A stretch of DNA of 64,000 bases, taken from positions 24,912 to 88,911 of the forward strand of contig CAWDFF010000041.1 in NCBI GenBank assembly GCA_963801545.1, given 5' to 3'. The translations under genes and the position numbers were made by a program. The notes beneath the pieces were generated by a model that was given only the letters and a program-made list of their open reading frames with translations, did no database searches and was not told the origin of the DNA. Every line of letters begins with the position of its first letter. Within the stretch, counting starts at the first letter, position 1. This DNA comes from JAIQFF01 sp963801545. Its GTDB lineage: Bacteria; Acidobacteriota; Terriglobia; Terriglobales; Acidobacteriaceae. Below, piece by piece: positions 56,295 through 64,000 of this stretch.

Positions 56295-57356
56295 CTATGC
56301 GTAGACGAAATTGACTGCTTCTTCGGGCGCCGGCAAAGGGCTGGTCAGCGCGAACTGAACCGCGTCGTCGACTTCGGCGCGGGCTGCGGCATCGATGCGC
56401 GTAGCTTCGGCCGAGGTCAGCACTTTTTCTTTTAGCAACCTGGCGCGGAATTGAACGACCGGATCTTTGGCCTTCCACTTGGCGAATTCTTTCTTGTTGC
56501 CATACACCGAGATCGCCTCGTGGTCGGGGAACTGAGTTGGCAACGGAGGCACGGTGATGACATTGCCGTGGGCGCTGAGGCGATAGAACTTCGATTCGAT
56601 CAGGCTGGGTCCCTGCCCGGCTCGTGCGCGCTCCGCCGCCTTGGCAATCACCTTATGCACCGCAACCGGATCGGTGCCATCGACCGTAACGCCGGGTATG
56701 CTGAAGGCCTCGGCTTTCTTGGAGAGCGGATCGCCGGCCATGGCGTTGGCATCTTCCAGGATGAAGTGGGTGTAGGCCTGATACTGATTGTTCTCGAGAA
56801 CGTACACCACGGGCAACTTCCAGATGGCCGCCATATTGACCGACTCGAAGAACGCGCCCTGTTTTGACGCGCCGTCTCCGAAAAAGCAATAGACGATCTG
56901 GCCAGTCTTCTTTACCTGCGCGGTGAGCGCGGCGCCCGTGGCGTGGGCAATGCTCTGGCCGATGATTCCCGAGGTCCCTGGAAAATGATGGGCGGGGTCG
57001 GCGAGGTGCATGGAGCCGCCAAAACCGTGGCACAGGCCGTCTTTACGGCCGTAGACTTCCGCCATCATGTTGCGCATTGGCGAACCCAGAACAATTGGAT
57101 AACCATGGCAACGATAACTGGGCATCACCAGGTCAGCCGGGTTACGAGTCGAAAGCGCGCCTACGATGCTGGCTTCGGCCCCGTCGCCGAGATGCGAATG
57201 TCCGCGGATGACTCCGGGGTGCTCGATGAAGGTCCTTTTGACCGCCTCTTCGAACTCCCGGATTCGCACCATCTGCGTGTAGACCCAGATAAGACGGTCT
57301 TTTCCGAGCTTGCTATTTTTTGACTTTGCCGCTTTTCGGCTTGCGGGCTTTGGCAT
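56295..57356 (-). CDS. 2-oxoacid dehydrogenase E1 alpha subunit
   Basis: 353 aa from ATG 57356 (AAAGGAG upstream). ThDP motif GDG...NN is present (GDGASKQGAFFE to ENNQ); substrate-channel segment RGHSHLGDGAEAS and GFGGSMHLAD. The N-terminal 20 residues are basic (PKPASRKAAKSKNSKLGKDR) and overlap, in another frame, the basic tail of the lipoyl protein by 44 bp. Closest in look to acetoin/pyruvate-type E1 alpha; the true oxoacid is unknown. Operates with E1 beta and presumably the lipoyl protein. Confidence 0.93.
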   Translation of the reverse strand: MPKPASRKAAKSKNSKLGKDRLIWVYTQMVRIREFEEAVKRTFIEHPGVIRGHSHLGDGAEASIVGALSTRNPADLVMPSYRCHGYPIVLGSPMRNMMAEVYGRKDGLCHGFGGSMHLADPAHHFPGTSGIIGQSIAHATGAALTAQVKKTGQIVYCFFGDGASKQGAFFESVNMAAIWKLPVVYVLENNQYQAYTHFILEDANAMAGDPLSKKAEAFSIPGVTVDGTDPVAVHKVIAKAAERARAGQGPSLIESKFYRLSAHGNVITVPPLPTQFPDHEAISVYGNKKEFAKWKAKDPVVQFRARLLKEKVLTSAEATRIDAAARAEVDDAVQFALTSPLPAPEEAVNFVYA

Positions 57357-57636
57357 GGCTGACTCCTTTGTTCCGCGATTGGGTGGGGGCGTCCTTCGGT
57401 GCGCCAATCTGGCACAGCGGATCACCCACCGGCACTTCGGCAGTTTTCTGCGCAATTATCTTCAGCAAAACTCCCGCTGCCGGAGATTCCAGTTCGTAGC
57501 TGACTTTTTCGGTTTCCAATTCAACAAGCGGGTCTCCCAGCTTGATGGCATCGCCTTCCCGCTTCAGCCAGCGCACCACGACCGCCTTCGTGCTGGTGAC
57601 TCCTCCGGATTTCGGGACTATAACGGTGGTTACGAT
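57313..57636 (-). CDS. Stand-alone lipoyl-domain protein with non-canonical start
   Basis: About 107 aa if read from ATC 57636. The lipoylation site is clear: ELETEKVSYELESPAAG with Lys in ETEKV, preceded by KSGGVTSTKAVVVRWLKREGD. The first canonical codon (GTG 57579) would delete the first strand of the lipoyl fold. Upstream the frame is open to a TGA at 57687 with no ATG, GTG or TTG, but AAGGAGG at 57647-57641 sits just before ATC-ATC-GTA. There is no E2 catalytic or subunit-binding domain; after residue about 80 only a basic tail follows. It presumably carries acyl groups for the E1 encoded next. Confidence 0.78.
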   Translation of the reverse strand: MVTTVIVPKSGGVTSTKAVVVRWLKREGDAIKLGDPLVELETEKVSYELESPAAGVLLKIIAQKTAEVPVGDPLCQIGAPKDAPTQSRNKGVSHAKARKPKSGKVKK

Positions 57637-57752
57637 GATTCCTCCTTGATCAAACGTCGGGACGGTAAATACTGCAAGCTTGAATCACTGTCAAGCCGGA
57701 AGTCGACTGTCTTCCTGAGCAGTCATTTACCGCCGTAAGCCTTGTCGGGCCT

Positions 57753-59009
57753 TTAGTCCGGCCTTTCCAATATCGTTACCGCGCAGGCGGCAAAGTCGTT
57801 GCCGATGAGGCCGCCGCCATTTTCCGCGAGACCGATGCGCGCGTTGGGAATCTGCATCCCGCCGGCTTCACCGCGGAGCTGCAGACAGAGTTCATTGAGC
57901 ATCATGAGCCCGGTAGCTCCGATGGGGTGACCTCTGGAGACCAATCCTCCAGACGGATTCACCGGGATTTCACCATCGCGCTGGGTCGCGCCGGACGCGG
58001 TGAATGGGCCGCCTTGCCCGCGCGCGCAGAAGCACAGATCTTCGACCATGTGGATCTCGGCGAAAGAAGTCGCATCATGCAGTTCGACTACATCGATATC
58101 TTTGGGCGTGAGTCCGGCCATTTGATATGCCCGCCGGGCAGCGAGGACGGAGGCGCGATCGTCTTCCCAAGAGGCCCGCATGCGCCCGGAGGCAATCGCG
58201 TGTCCTCGCACTCGTATGGCGCGGGCACGAATGTCAGGGCTGAGGGTGCTGAGGAAAGAACGCGAGCAGAGCAGGGCCGCGGCCGCGGCGTCTCCAATCG
58301 GGGCGCACATGGCACGAGTGAGCGGGTCGCTTATCATGCGGTCCGCCAGGACAGCGTCTACGTCCATCGGAAAGCGATATTGGGCGCGGGGGTTATTTAC
58401 GGAATTGGTGTGGTTCTTGGCAGCGGCGCTGGCGATCTGCCCCGCCGTGGTGCCGTAGCGCGCCATGTGCGTCTTCGCCCATAACGCGTAAATGTCAATC
58501 GCAATTGAGCGATCGGGGCTCTGCTCGAACTTTGTTCCCACACTACAAGCCATTTCACGGTACAGATCTCGCCATGCTTCCGGGTCCAGATAGTCGGTGC
58601 CCTTTTCCAGACGAACGAAGAATTCCGAGCGGCGGCTGGGGTCGTACATTTTTTCCATGCCGATGGCGAGAGAAAGTTCGCACTGGCCTGAGAGGATGTC
58701 TTTCCACGCTCCATTCACAGCCAAGCTGGCACTGGCGCAGGCTGCCTCTACGTTCGTGGTCGGCACACCTGCGGGCAGGATGCCATCTTCCACCAGCGGC
58801 ATGAGGCAGACTTGGCCTCTGACGTTAGGCTGTCCCCAGAAGTCGAGCATCATGTTGCTGAACCAGATATGTCCAATGGCGGAGCCGTCAAGCCGCGCAT
58901 CTGCAAGCACGCCGGCGTAGGCGAGGCGCACCAGGTCTTTGGGGGAAAGATCGAGGAAACGGCCGGCCGCCGTGCTGTAGCTGGCGATGATAAAAACGTC
59001 ATCGGGCAT
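57753..59009 (-). CDS. Thiolase-family protein (SCP-x/lipid-transfer type)
   Basis: 418 aa from ATG 59009; the frame is open 19 codons further into a repeat tract and those are not counted. Active-site Cys in VEAACASASLAV, the second catalytic motif GGLVSRGHPIGATG with His, and ENGGG near the end. The pattern matches thiolases of the SCP-x group that cleave or transfer acyl-CoA and often need a partner protein. Within this cluster it could release acetyl-CoA from the product of the neighbouring acyl-CoA ligase. Confidence 0.88.
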   Translation of the reverse strand: MPDDVFIIASYSTAAGRFLDLSPKDLVRLAYAGVLADARLDGSAIGHIWFSNMMLDFWGQPNVRGQVCLMPLVEDGILPAGVPTTNVEAACASASLAVNGAWKDILSGQCELSLAIGMEKMYDPSRRSEFFVRLEKGTDYLDPEAWRDLYREMACSVGTKFEQSPDRSIAIDIYALWAKTHMARYGTTAGQIASAAAKNHTNSVNNPRAQYRFPMDVDAVLADRMISDPLTRAMCAPIGDAAAAALLCSRSFLSTLSPDIRARAIRVRGHAIASGRMRASWEDDRASVLAARRAYQMAGLTPKDIDVVELHDATSFAEIHMVEDLCFCARGQGGPFTASGATQRDGEIPVNPSGGLVSRGHPIGATGLMMLNELCLQLRGEAGGMQIPNARIGLAENGGGLIGNDFAACAVTILERPD

Positions 59010-59015
59010 GAAATT

Positions 59016-59092
59016 AGCTTCTGGCTTCTGGCTTCTAGCTCCTGGCTTCTGGCCTTTACGTTCCAAGCCAGGAGCTAGGAGCTAGAAGCCTT
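59016..59092. repeat. Heptanucleotide repeat tract in both orientations
   Basis: Eleven 7-mers in register: GGCTTCT-type units (59016-59057) then, after ACGTTCC, the complementary AAGCCAG/GAGCTAG-type units (59065-59092). The two halves can pair into a long hairpin between the thiolase and ligase genes. Confidence 0.75.
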
Positions 59093-60657
59093 TAATGGAC
59101 CTGCCGGTCTGCTCCCGCCCAGTAGGGTTGGCGGATCGCCTTTCGGTCGAGCTTTCCCGCGGGCGTTTTCGGAAGCTCTGTCCAGAACTCGACTGACTTC
59201 GGCGATTTCACGCCGCCGAGCCTGGTTTTGCAGTGCACAATTACAGCCTCTTCGCTGAGCGTTTCACCTTGCCGAAGTACGACGACGGCTTTGACCGCTT
59301 CTCCCCAGTGGTCGTCAGGAACGCCGATCACCGCGCATTCCTGCACCGCGGGCAACGCCATGATCCCGGCTTCGACTTCCGCACAAAACACGTTGAAACC
59401 ACCGGAGATGATCATGTCTTTCTTACGGTCAACGATGTAGACGTAGCCGTCTTCATCGATGTAACCAACGTCTCCCGTGTGGTGCCAGTTGTGAGCGTGA
59501 ATTTCGGCCGTTGCTTCCCGCATGTTGTGATACCCCGCGGTTACCAGGCTGCCGCGCGCGACGATCTCACCGATCTGGCGAGGAGGGAGAATCTGGCCGC
59601 CTTCGTCCATAACAGCGAGGCGCACCGCCGAAGTGGCTCTTCCGCAGCTGCGCAGGCGCTCGGGGTGATCGCCCGCGGCTGCAGCGGCCAGGGTCTTGGC
59701 ATCCAGGAAGGTGAGCAACATTGGCGCCTCGGTCTGGCCATAGGATTGGCACATGCAGGGTCCAAAGATCTCCACGCCTGTCTTGAGCTTATCGGGTGAG
59801 ACCGGCGAGCCGGCGAGCAGAAACACGCACAGGCTGGAGTAGTCGAATTGGCTGACTTCCGGGCAAGCCAGCAGGGAGTAAAACGCAGTGGGCGGCAGAA
59901 AGAGATGTGTCACCCGGTAACGCTCGATGCTTTTCAGAACTTGCAGCGCGTCGAAGCCGGGCATCACAACATTCGTTCCTGTAATCGCGAACATGGTGAA
60001 AGCGACGACGCCCGCGGCATGGGAGAGCGGGGCGGTGCAGAGACACACTGGCGGTTGATCGGACTTCCAGTAGTGGCAGGCCATTTCGGTCATGGTTCCC
60101 CACGCCAGATTGGTCACGCGCACACCCTTGGCGGGGCCGGTGGTTCCACCGGTCGGCACCAGGCCCATGAGGCGATCGATATTGCCGCGGGTATCGGCCC
60201 AATCGTGATCCTTCACGTTGGCCCCTTGCTCCATAAACTGTTCCAGCGAAGGATTCTCACCATCCTCGCCGTCGATGCAGACCAGTTGCCGCAACGACGG
60301 CACGTTGGCCTTCAATTGCGGAACGTTCTCTTTGGTATGGCTGTCATAAAAAAGCCACGCCGTCTCTGAATAGTTGAGGTATTCAATGTTGGCCTCGGCG
60401 GCGCTGCGGAAGTTCACCGGCACCCACACGCCGCCCGCGCGCAGAATGCCTAACATGCAGAAGAGGACTTGGGCGTGATTGTGCGAGTATATGGCGGCCC
60501 GCTGCTCTCCACGCATGCCATTGGCCCACAGGGCGCGGGCAATCCGCTGGCTGATCGACTGTAGCTCCCGATACGAATAGCGGCGTTCACCGTCGAGAAT
60601 GGCCGTCCGGTCGGGACTGGTGTCGGCGCTCTTGTCGAAATAATCGATGGCACGCAT
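59092..60657 (-). CDS. Acyl-CoA synthetase (AMP-forming)
   Basis: 521 aa ANL-superfamily ligase. P-loop-like PTGGTTGPAKG (about residues 167-177), SYGQTEAP adenine motif, HTGDVGYIDEDGYVYIVDRKKD hinge, and C-terminal catalytic Lys in KTPAGKLDRKAIR. It activates a carboxylic acid to acyl-AMP and then acyl-CoA; the acid may be aromatic, branched or fatty. Start ATG 60657. Same strand and spacing as the thiolase, so co-transcribed. Confidence 0.93.
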   Translation of the reverse strand: MRAIDYFDKSADTSPDRTAILDGERRYSYRELQSISQRIARALWANGMRGEQRAAIYSHNHAQVLFCMLGILRAGGVWVPVNFRSAAEANIEYLNYSETAWLFYDSHTKENVPQLKANVPSLRQLVCIDGEDGENPSLEQFMEQGANVKDHDWADTRGNIDRLMGLVPTGGTTGPAKGVRVTNLAWGTMTEMACHYWKSDQPPVCLCTAPLSHAAGVVAFTMFAITGTNVVMPGFDALQVLKSIERYRVTHLFLPPTAFYSLLACPEVSQFDYSSLCVFLLAGSPVSPDKLKTGVEIFGPCMCQSYGQTEAPMLLTFLDAKTLAAAAAGDHPERLRSCGRATSAVRLAVMDEGGQILPPRQIGEIVARGSLVTAGYHNMREATAEIHAHNWHHTGDVGYIDEDGYVYIVDRKKDMIISGGFNVFCAEVEAGIMALPAVQECAVIGVPDDHWGEAVKAVVVLRQGETLSEEAVIVHCKTRLGGVKSPKSVEFWTELPKTPAGKLDRKAIRQPYWAGADRQVH

Positions 60658-60712
60658 GGGCGTGGAGAGATGTTGTCCTTTGTGCGCCGGAGTCTGAAGC
60701 AGCGGCTGCGCT

Positions 60713-61822
60713 CTATGAAGTCAGCCTGACTTTCGCCAACCCATGGCTTTCCACAGCGCGCAGCACTTCTCGATGGCCAAAAGCTTCGGCGGCCGAGGCA
60801 AATCCGACTTTTCGCGGCTTGGCATGCACCAGGTTATGCGCGGCAAAAGCCTGAATCAGGCCCGTCTGGCGATAGCAGCACGTGCCGAATATGACGCACT
60901 GCACGAAATCCGTGGTGCCGCGGCCGACCACGACGTCGATGGTGCGATGATCGTGCACATTTTCGCGCGGAGGCGTCGCGCCCTGCACCGCATTCGCCAT
61001 CTCGGCGAGTTTCTTCTCGCGCTCCACTTTCGGCAAGGGGCGGATCTGCTCTTCGAACAGCTTTTCGGTTGCGGCGACGTTCTCCATGATCTGCCGGTCG
61101 AGCAAGCCTCCCATGGAGCGCACATTCGCCACCTGCGGGTGGTTCTTGAACCACAACGGTTGGGGGAAGCCGCCCCACGCCAGGGCTAACTGCGTGGGTA
61201 AATATCCCGGCACCGCCACATCGTAGCGAGTGGCGCGCGGCCAGGGCTTGAGTTGGTTTTGCTCCAGGTAGTATGCGTCGGTCTGGATCACCGCAAAAAT
61301 GGTTTGCGTAGAACCGAAAGTAGGATTGCCCTTGAACATCGTGACCGTTTCCAGGGTATCGACGGCACTCGATTCAAGGCAGAGCCGCGCTGCGGCGTCA
61401 CTCATCGCCGACATAAACGCGGTTCCCGGAGCGGCCAGCAACCCGCGCTCGGCAAAACGGCAGCCCCACTTCTCCGCCACTTCGCGCGCCCACGCCTGCT
61501 CGCCGCCGATATCAACGTAGTGGCAACCCGCCTGTAACGCCGCCTCGATGACGCCCGGGCCGTTGTAGATAAATGGTCCTACCGTGTTGCAAACCACCTT
61601 GGCCCCGGAGAACAGTTTGACCAGATCATCCACCGAACTGCTGGTTTCGACGACCTCGTAATCCGCAGTTTCGATGCCGGGAACGTGCGCCATGACCTCT
61701 TCGGTCTTGGTCTTGTTTCGTCCCGCGGCCATAAAGGGGAGGTGATATTCGCGCAAAAACTCGGCCACCAGCCGCCCGGAAAAACCGCTGGCGCCGTAGA
61801 TCACTACTGGTCGCTTGCTCAT
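60713..61822 (-). CDS. Saccharopine dehydrogenase-like NAD(P)-binding oxidoreductase
   Basis: 369 aa. N-terminal Rossmann motif GASGFSGRLVAEFL, then VVCNTVGPFIYNGPGVIEAAL and CHYVDIGGE, the pattern of the saccharopine dehydrogenase-like/trans-acting enoyl reductase group. The C-terminal part (GATPPRENVHDHRTIDVVV) is not assigned. Its substrate is unknown; the setting next to an acyl-CoA ligase suggests a reduction or dehydrogenation in the same pathway. Confidence 0.82.
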   Translation of the reverse strand: MSKRPVVIYGASGFSGRLVAEFLREYHLPFMAAGRNKTKTEEVMAHVPGIETADYEVVETSSSVDDLVKLFSGAKVVCNTVGPFIYNGPGVIEAALQAGCHYVDIGGEQAWAREVAEKWGCRFAERGLLAAPGTAFMSAMSDAAARLCLESSAVDTLETVTMFKGNPTFGSTQTIFAVIQTDAYYLEQNQLKPWPRATRYDVAVPGYLPTQLALAWGGFPQPLWFKNHPQVANVRSMGGLLDRQIMENVAATEKLFEEQIRPLPKVEREKKLAEMANAVQGATPPRENVHDHRTIDVVVGRGTTDFVQCVIFGTCCYRQTGLIQAFAAHNLVHAKPRKVGFASAAEAFGHREVLRAVESHGLAKVRLTS

Positions 61823-61976
61823 TTCCTGTTGCTCCGAATCGCTTTGTCCCGGAGCCGGCTAACTCATTTCCGGCCTTTGTCTTGAGTCCTGTCCCCAGCC
61901 CGCGGGCGGCAAAAGCCCGCAGATTCTCCTGCTGCGGCGGAGGCAATTCTAGGCTAAAGTATCTTTAATGCTAGTA

Positions 61977-61993
61977 GGTACATTTTTGTAACC
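61977..61993. promoter_or_regulatory. Candidate HxlR-family operator
   Basis: GGTAC-ATTTTT-GTAACC, an imperfect inverted repeat 23 bp before the HxlR start. Related HxlR regulators in Bacillus use TTAC-N5-GTAA-type sites. Inferred. Confidence 0.35.
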
Positions 61994-62016
61994 TGGTCGC
62001 CTTGTGGAGGCTTTCC

Positions 62017-62445
62017 ATGGAAACATTTCAGTGTTCGGTCAAGCTCACGGCAGACATCATCGGAGGCAAGTGGAAACCGCTGATTCTGTTTTACCTGGAA
62101 AGCGGGACGAAGCGGTTCAGCCAACTCCAGCGTTTGATTCCAGGGATGACTAAGAAAATGCTGACGCAGCATCTGCGCGAACTGGAAAGAGACGAAATCA
62201 TACGGCGCAAAGTCTATGCCGAAGTTCCGCCCCGGGTGGAATATTCGCTGACGAAACACGGCGAGAGTCTGAAGCCGATTTTGAAGTTGATGTCAGCGTG
62301 GGGCACAAGGCATCGCGCTCGCTACGGGGTACCCAAGCATGTGGCCCCGAAGCCAGCGCCCGAACCAACCTCGCTGGAGCGGCCACCGGTGCTCGACAAA
62401 CCCGGCTTAACCGGCGGCGAGGCGCCTGTCAGAGTGGCCAGATAG
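62017..62445 (+). CDS. HxlR-family transcriptional regulator
   Basis: 142 aa from ATG 62017 (GGAGG 6 nt upstream; a GTG-type start 15 bp earlier is not needed). Winged-helix core: CSVKLTADIIGGKWKPLILFYL, GTKRFSQLQRLIPGMTKKMLTQHLRELERDEIIRR, EYSLTKHGESL. The Cys in the FQCSV segment matches the redox-sensing Cys of many HxlR/DUF24 proteins. A Pro-rich tail of about 30 residues follows. Divergent from the oxidoreductase gene and convergent with the amidohydrolase, overlapping it by 17 bp. Confidence 0.92.
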   Translation: METFQCSVKLTADIIGGKWKPLILFYLESGTKRFSQLQRLIPGMTKKMLTQHLRELERDEIIRRKVYAEVPPRVEYSLTKHGESLKPILKLMSAWGTRHRARYGVPKHVAPKPAPEPTSLERPPVLDKPGLTGGEAPVRVAR

Positions 62446-63271
62446 ATAATGCGGTGTCCCAAAGAATCTGCTGCCTGGATTTTTCACCCAGCGGCAAAGC
62501 GCAAAAATCTTCCACATTCTTGCGCATCTCCGGGACAGCCGGTCCCGGCCAATCGGTTCCGAACATGGATTTGTAAGCGATTTCTTCCAACCGCGGAAAA
62601 TATCTCAGCAGGCTCTTGGGCGGGATGCTGCTGATGTCGAGAAACATGTTGGGGTGGCGGCGGAGCAGGAAAAACGCAGTATCCATCCACAGCGGGCGCC
62701 CCCCGTGCGCCATGATGATTTTCAGCTTGGGGAAGTCCACCGCGACATCGTCCAGATACATCGGATCGCCATAGCGGTTTCGTGCGCCCTCGAAGATTGA
62801 CGTTCCGGTGTGGAATATTATCGGAAGCCCATTGGCTTCAGCGGCGCGGTAGATGACCTCGAGTTCCTTGACTCCGTTCAAATAATCGTTGGGAAACAGA
62901 AGCTGGTGAGGCGGATGCAGCTTGATCGCGCGTATTTTGAGGCGCAGAAACTGCTCCACTTCAGCCATGATGTTTTGCGATTGGCGAGGATGAAGTCCGC
63001 CGCAGGAGATGAGGCGGCGGGGATTTTCTTTTGTGTAGTTGGCGACCCACTCGTTGATGGTGGGAGTGAATCCGATGAAGTCCGGTGCGACGTAGTTGAT
63101 GAGCACAGCTCGTTCCACGCCCGCCTCATCCAGATACTTAAGCAGCGACGTGGGAGAATGGCCGAAATCTGCAATCTGTTCGAAATTCGGGCGGTTGCGC
63201 TTGATCAGTTCGAGCGCACCCGAATGCAGCATCTCCATGGGATGGATATGAATATGGCAGTCGGTGATCAA
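62429..63271 (-). CDS. Amidohydrolase-family (amidohydrolase 2 type) metal-dependent hydrolase/decarboxylase
   Basis: 280 aa TIM barrel. Metal ligands visible as HIHIH near the N-terminus (residues 6-10), IIFHTG (about 151), MAHGG (about 189) and GTDWPG (about 238). This sub-family includes ACMS- and resorcylate-type decarboxylases and lactone hydrolases acting on aromatic or dicarboxylic intermediates, which suits a catabolic cluster. The true reaction is unknown. Confidence 0.88.
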   Translation of the reverse strand: MITDCHIHIHPMEMLHSGALELIKRNRPNFEQIADFGHSPTSLLKYLDEAGVERAVLINYVAPDFIGFTPTINEWVANYTKENPRRLISCGGLHPRQSQNIMAEVEQFLRLKIRAIKLHPPHQLLFPNDYLNGVKELEVIYRAAEANGLPIIFHTGTSIFEGARNRYGDPMYLDDVAVDFPKLKIIMAHGGRPLWMDTAFFLLRRHPNMFLDISSIPPKSLLRYFPRLEEIAYKSMFGTDWPGPAVPEMRKNVEDFCALPLGEKSRQQILWDTALSIWPL

Positions 63272-63328
63272 ATGAGCGTTTCTCCGTCTTGATCTTTTAC
63301 CGAGGACTCTGCCCGGCCCCTCGTATTT

Positions 63329-63958
63329 TCATCGGCCATCAGCCGAAGCGTAAATACCGCGAAGAAATACATTGCCGATCTCGCGGGCTACAGTCGCTGC
63401 ATCGCCGTCCACACGCCGGTTATACCAGGTGTGGATCCAGTTCATCATTCCAAATAGGCACAGGACCACAGCCCGGGAGTTGAACTCGAGCTTCTTTGCC
63501 AGCTTGAGTTCCTCGATCAGATCTGCGCAGCAATGATAGTACTGACGTTTGAGCATTCGAATCTCGGCTCCCAGAACGCCTTTCAGAACATCATCTTCGT
63601 GGGAGAGCACCTTCATGGCTTTGGGCTTGGCCAGGAAATAGGCCAGATGGTTCGAAATGAAGATGCGTAAACGCTTTTCCGGATCCGACTCGGCTTTGAG
63701 ATTCTCCTTCAGTCGCTCCATCACGGAAGTGAAGAGATGCTTCTGGATCAGATATAAGAGCTCGTCCTTCGACTGAAAGTAATAGTAGAGTCCCGCGAGG
63801 GACAAGCCGGTGGCGCGTGAGAGATCGCGAATGGAAGCGCCTTCATACCCCTTCTCGTAGAAGATAGCTGTAGCATGGTTGAGAATGCGGGAAAGCTGGC
63901 GGTCGAAGCGGGAATCTGCCCGGAAGGGTGCCGACGCCATTGAGTAAGCTGTAGCCAT
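63329..63958 (-). CDS. TetR-family transcriptional regulator
   Basis: 209 aa from ATG 63958; ATG 63940 is an alternative and neither has a strong ribosome site. N-terminal helix-turn-helix ILNHATAIFYEKGYEGASIRDLSRATGLSLAGLYYYFQSKDELL, then a helical ligand domain with CCADLIEELKLAKKLEF. Close in style to TetR regulators of acyl-CoA/fatty acid catabolism, so it may respond to the CoA ester made by the cluster. A perfect 10-bp palindrome lies 7 bp before its start. Confidence 0.92.
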   Translation of the reverse strand: MATAYSMASAPFRADSRFDRQLSRILNHATAIFYEKGYEGASIRDLSRATGLSLAGLYYYFQSKDELLYLIQKHLFTSVMERLKENLKAESDPEKRLRIFISNHLAYFLAKPKAMKVLSHEDDVLKGVLGAEIRMLKRQYYHCCADLIEELKLAKKLEFNSRAVVLCLFGMMNWIHTWYNRRVDGDAATVAREIGNVFLRGIYASADGR

Positions 63959-63964
63959 GTCTAT

Positions 63965-63974
63965 CGAACGTTCG
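63965..63974. promoter_or_regulatory. Candidate TetR operator
   Basis: CGAACGTTCG, a perfect 10-bp palindrome just upstream of the TetR start, suited to autoregulation. No second copy was noticed in the window. Confidence 0.4.
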
Positions 63975-64000
63975 TCCGTTTAAGGCATCGTTGACGAGGC

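Overview
The window looks like chromosomal DNA of an acidobacterium (Acidobacteriota). Three lineage-typical families point that way: a VWFA-related protein of the acidobacterial TIGR03436 type, a TonB-dependent receptor with a carboxypeptidase-like N-domain and a Gly-rich linker, and nine long duplicated-MacB permeases of the acidobacterial ADOP (TIGR03434) type. Intergenic heptanucleotide repeats and GC-rich palindromes recur. No rRNA, tRNA, CRISPR array, transposase or phage gene was seen.

Region 1 (1-5937, +): the end of hypD, then hypE, a tandem-SIS protein, a glutaredoxin-like protein, hypF, hypA and hypB. This is a tightly packed [NiFe]-hydrogenase maturation operon; the hydrogenase itself is presumably upstream of the window. 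Region 2 (6030-7930, -): a c-type cytochrome and an outer-membrane protein, beside a Fur-family regulator. TTGCAA-N5-TTGCAA-like boxes lie at both promoters and resemble the nickel-type (Nur) operator. Region 3 (8125-22061): the VWFA protein and TonB receptor, a DUF481 protein, TatA, a TPR protein, small hypothetical proteins, a CBM9-like protein, a metallo-beta-lactamase-fold hydrolase and a tandem UspA protein.

Region 4 (22154-52530) is the most striking part. Nine ADOP permeases (called P1-P9 here) occur with a periplasmic adaptor, two stand-alone ABC ATPases, a TolC-like outer-membrane factor and an NtrC-type regulator/histidine kinase pair. P4-P9 lie head to tail between the two ATPases. 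P4, P7 and P9 are intact; P1, P2, P3, P5, P6 and P8 carry one to many frameshifts. Upstream of P2 and upstream of the adaptor the same arrangement is seen: a 16-bp TGTYCR-N4-YGRACA palindrome followed 109-110 bp later by a sigma-54-type GG-N10-GC promoter. This suggests that the sigma-54 activator encoded in the array controls it.

Region 5 (52587-54290): a STAS protein, a gene-poor kilobase, and a 61-residue peptide gene. The peptide has a double-glycine (bacteriocin-type) leader, its own consensus promoter, a long 5-prime leader and a terminator.

Region 6 (54400-63958, mostly -): a catabolic cluster with a sugar-phosphate isomerase-like protein, 2-oxoacid dehydrogenase E1 beta and alpha, a stand-alone lipoyl-domain protein with no canonical start codon, an SCP-x-like thiolase, an acyl-CoA ligase, a saccharopine dehydrogenase-like oxidoreductase and an amidohydrolase, with HxlR and TetR regulators. 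Its substrate cannot be read from the sequence.
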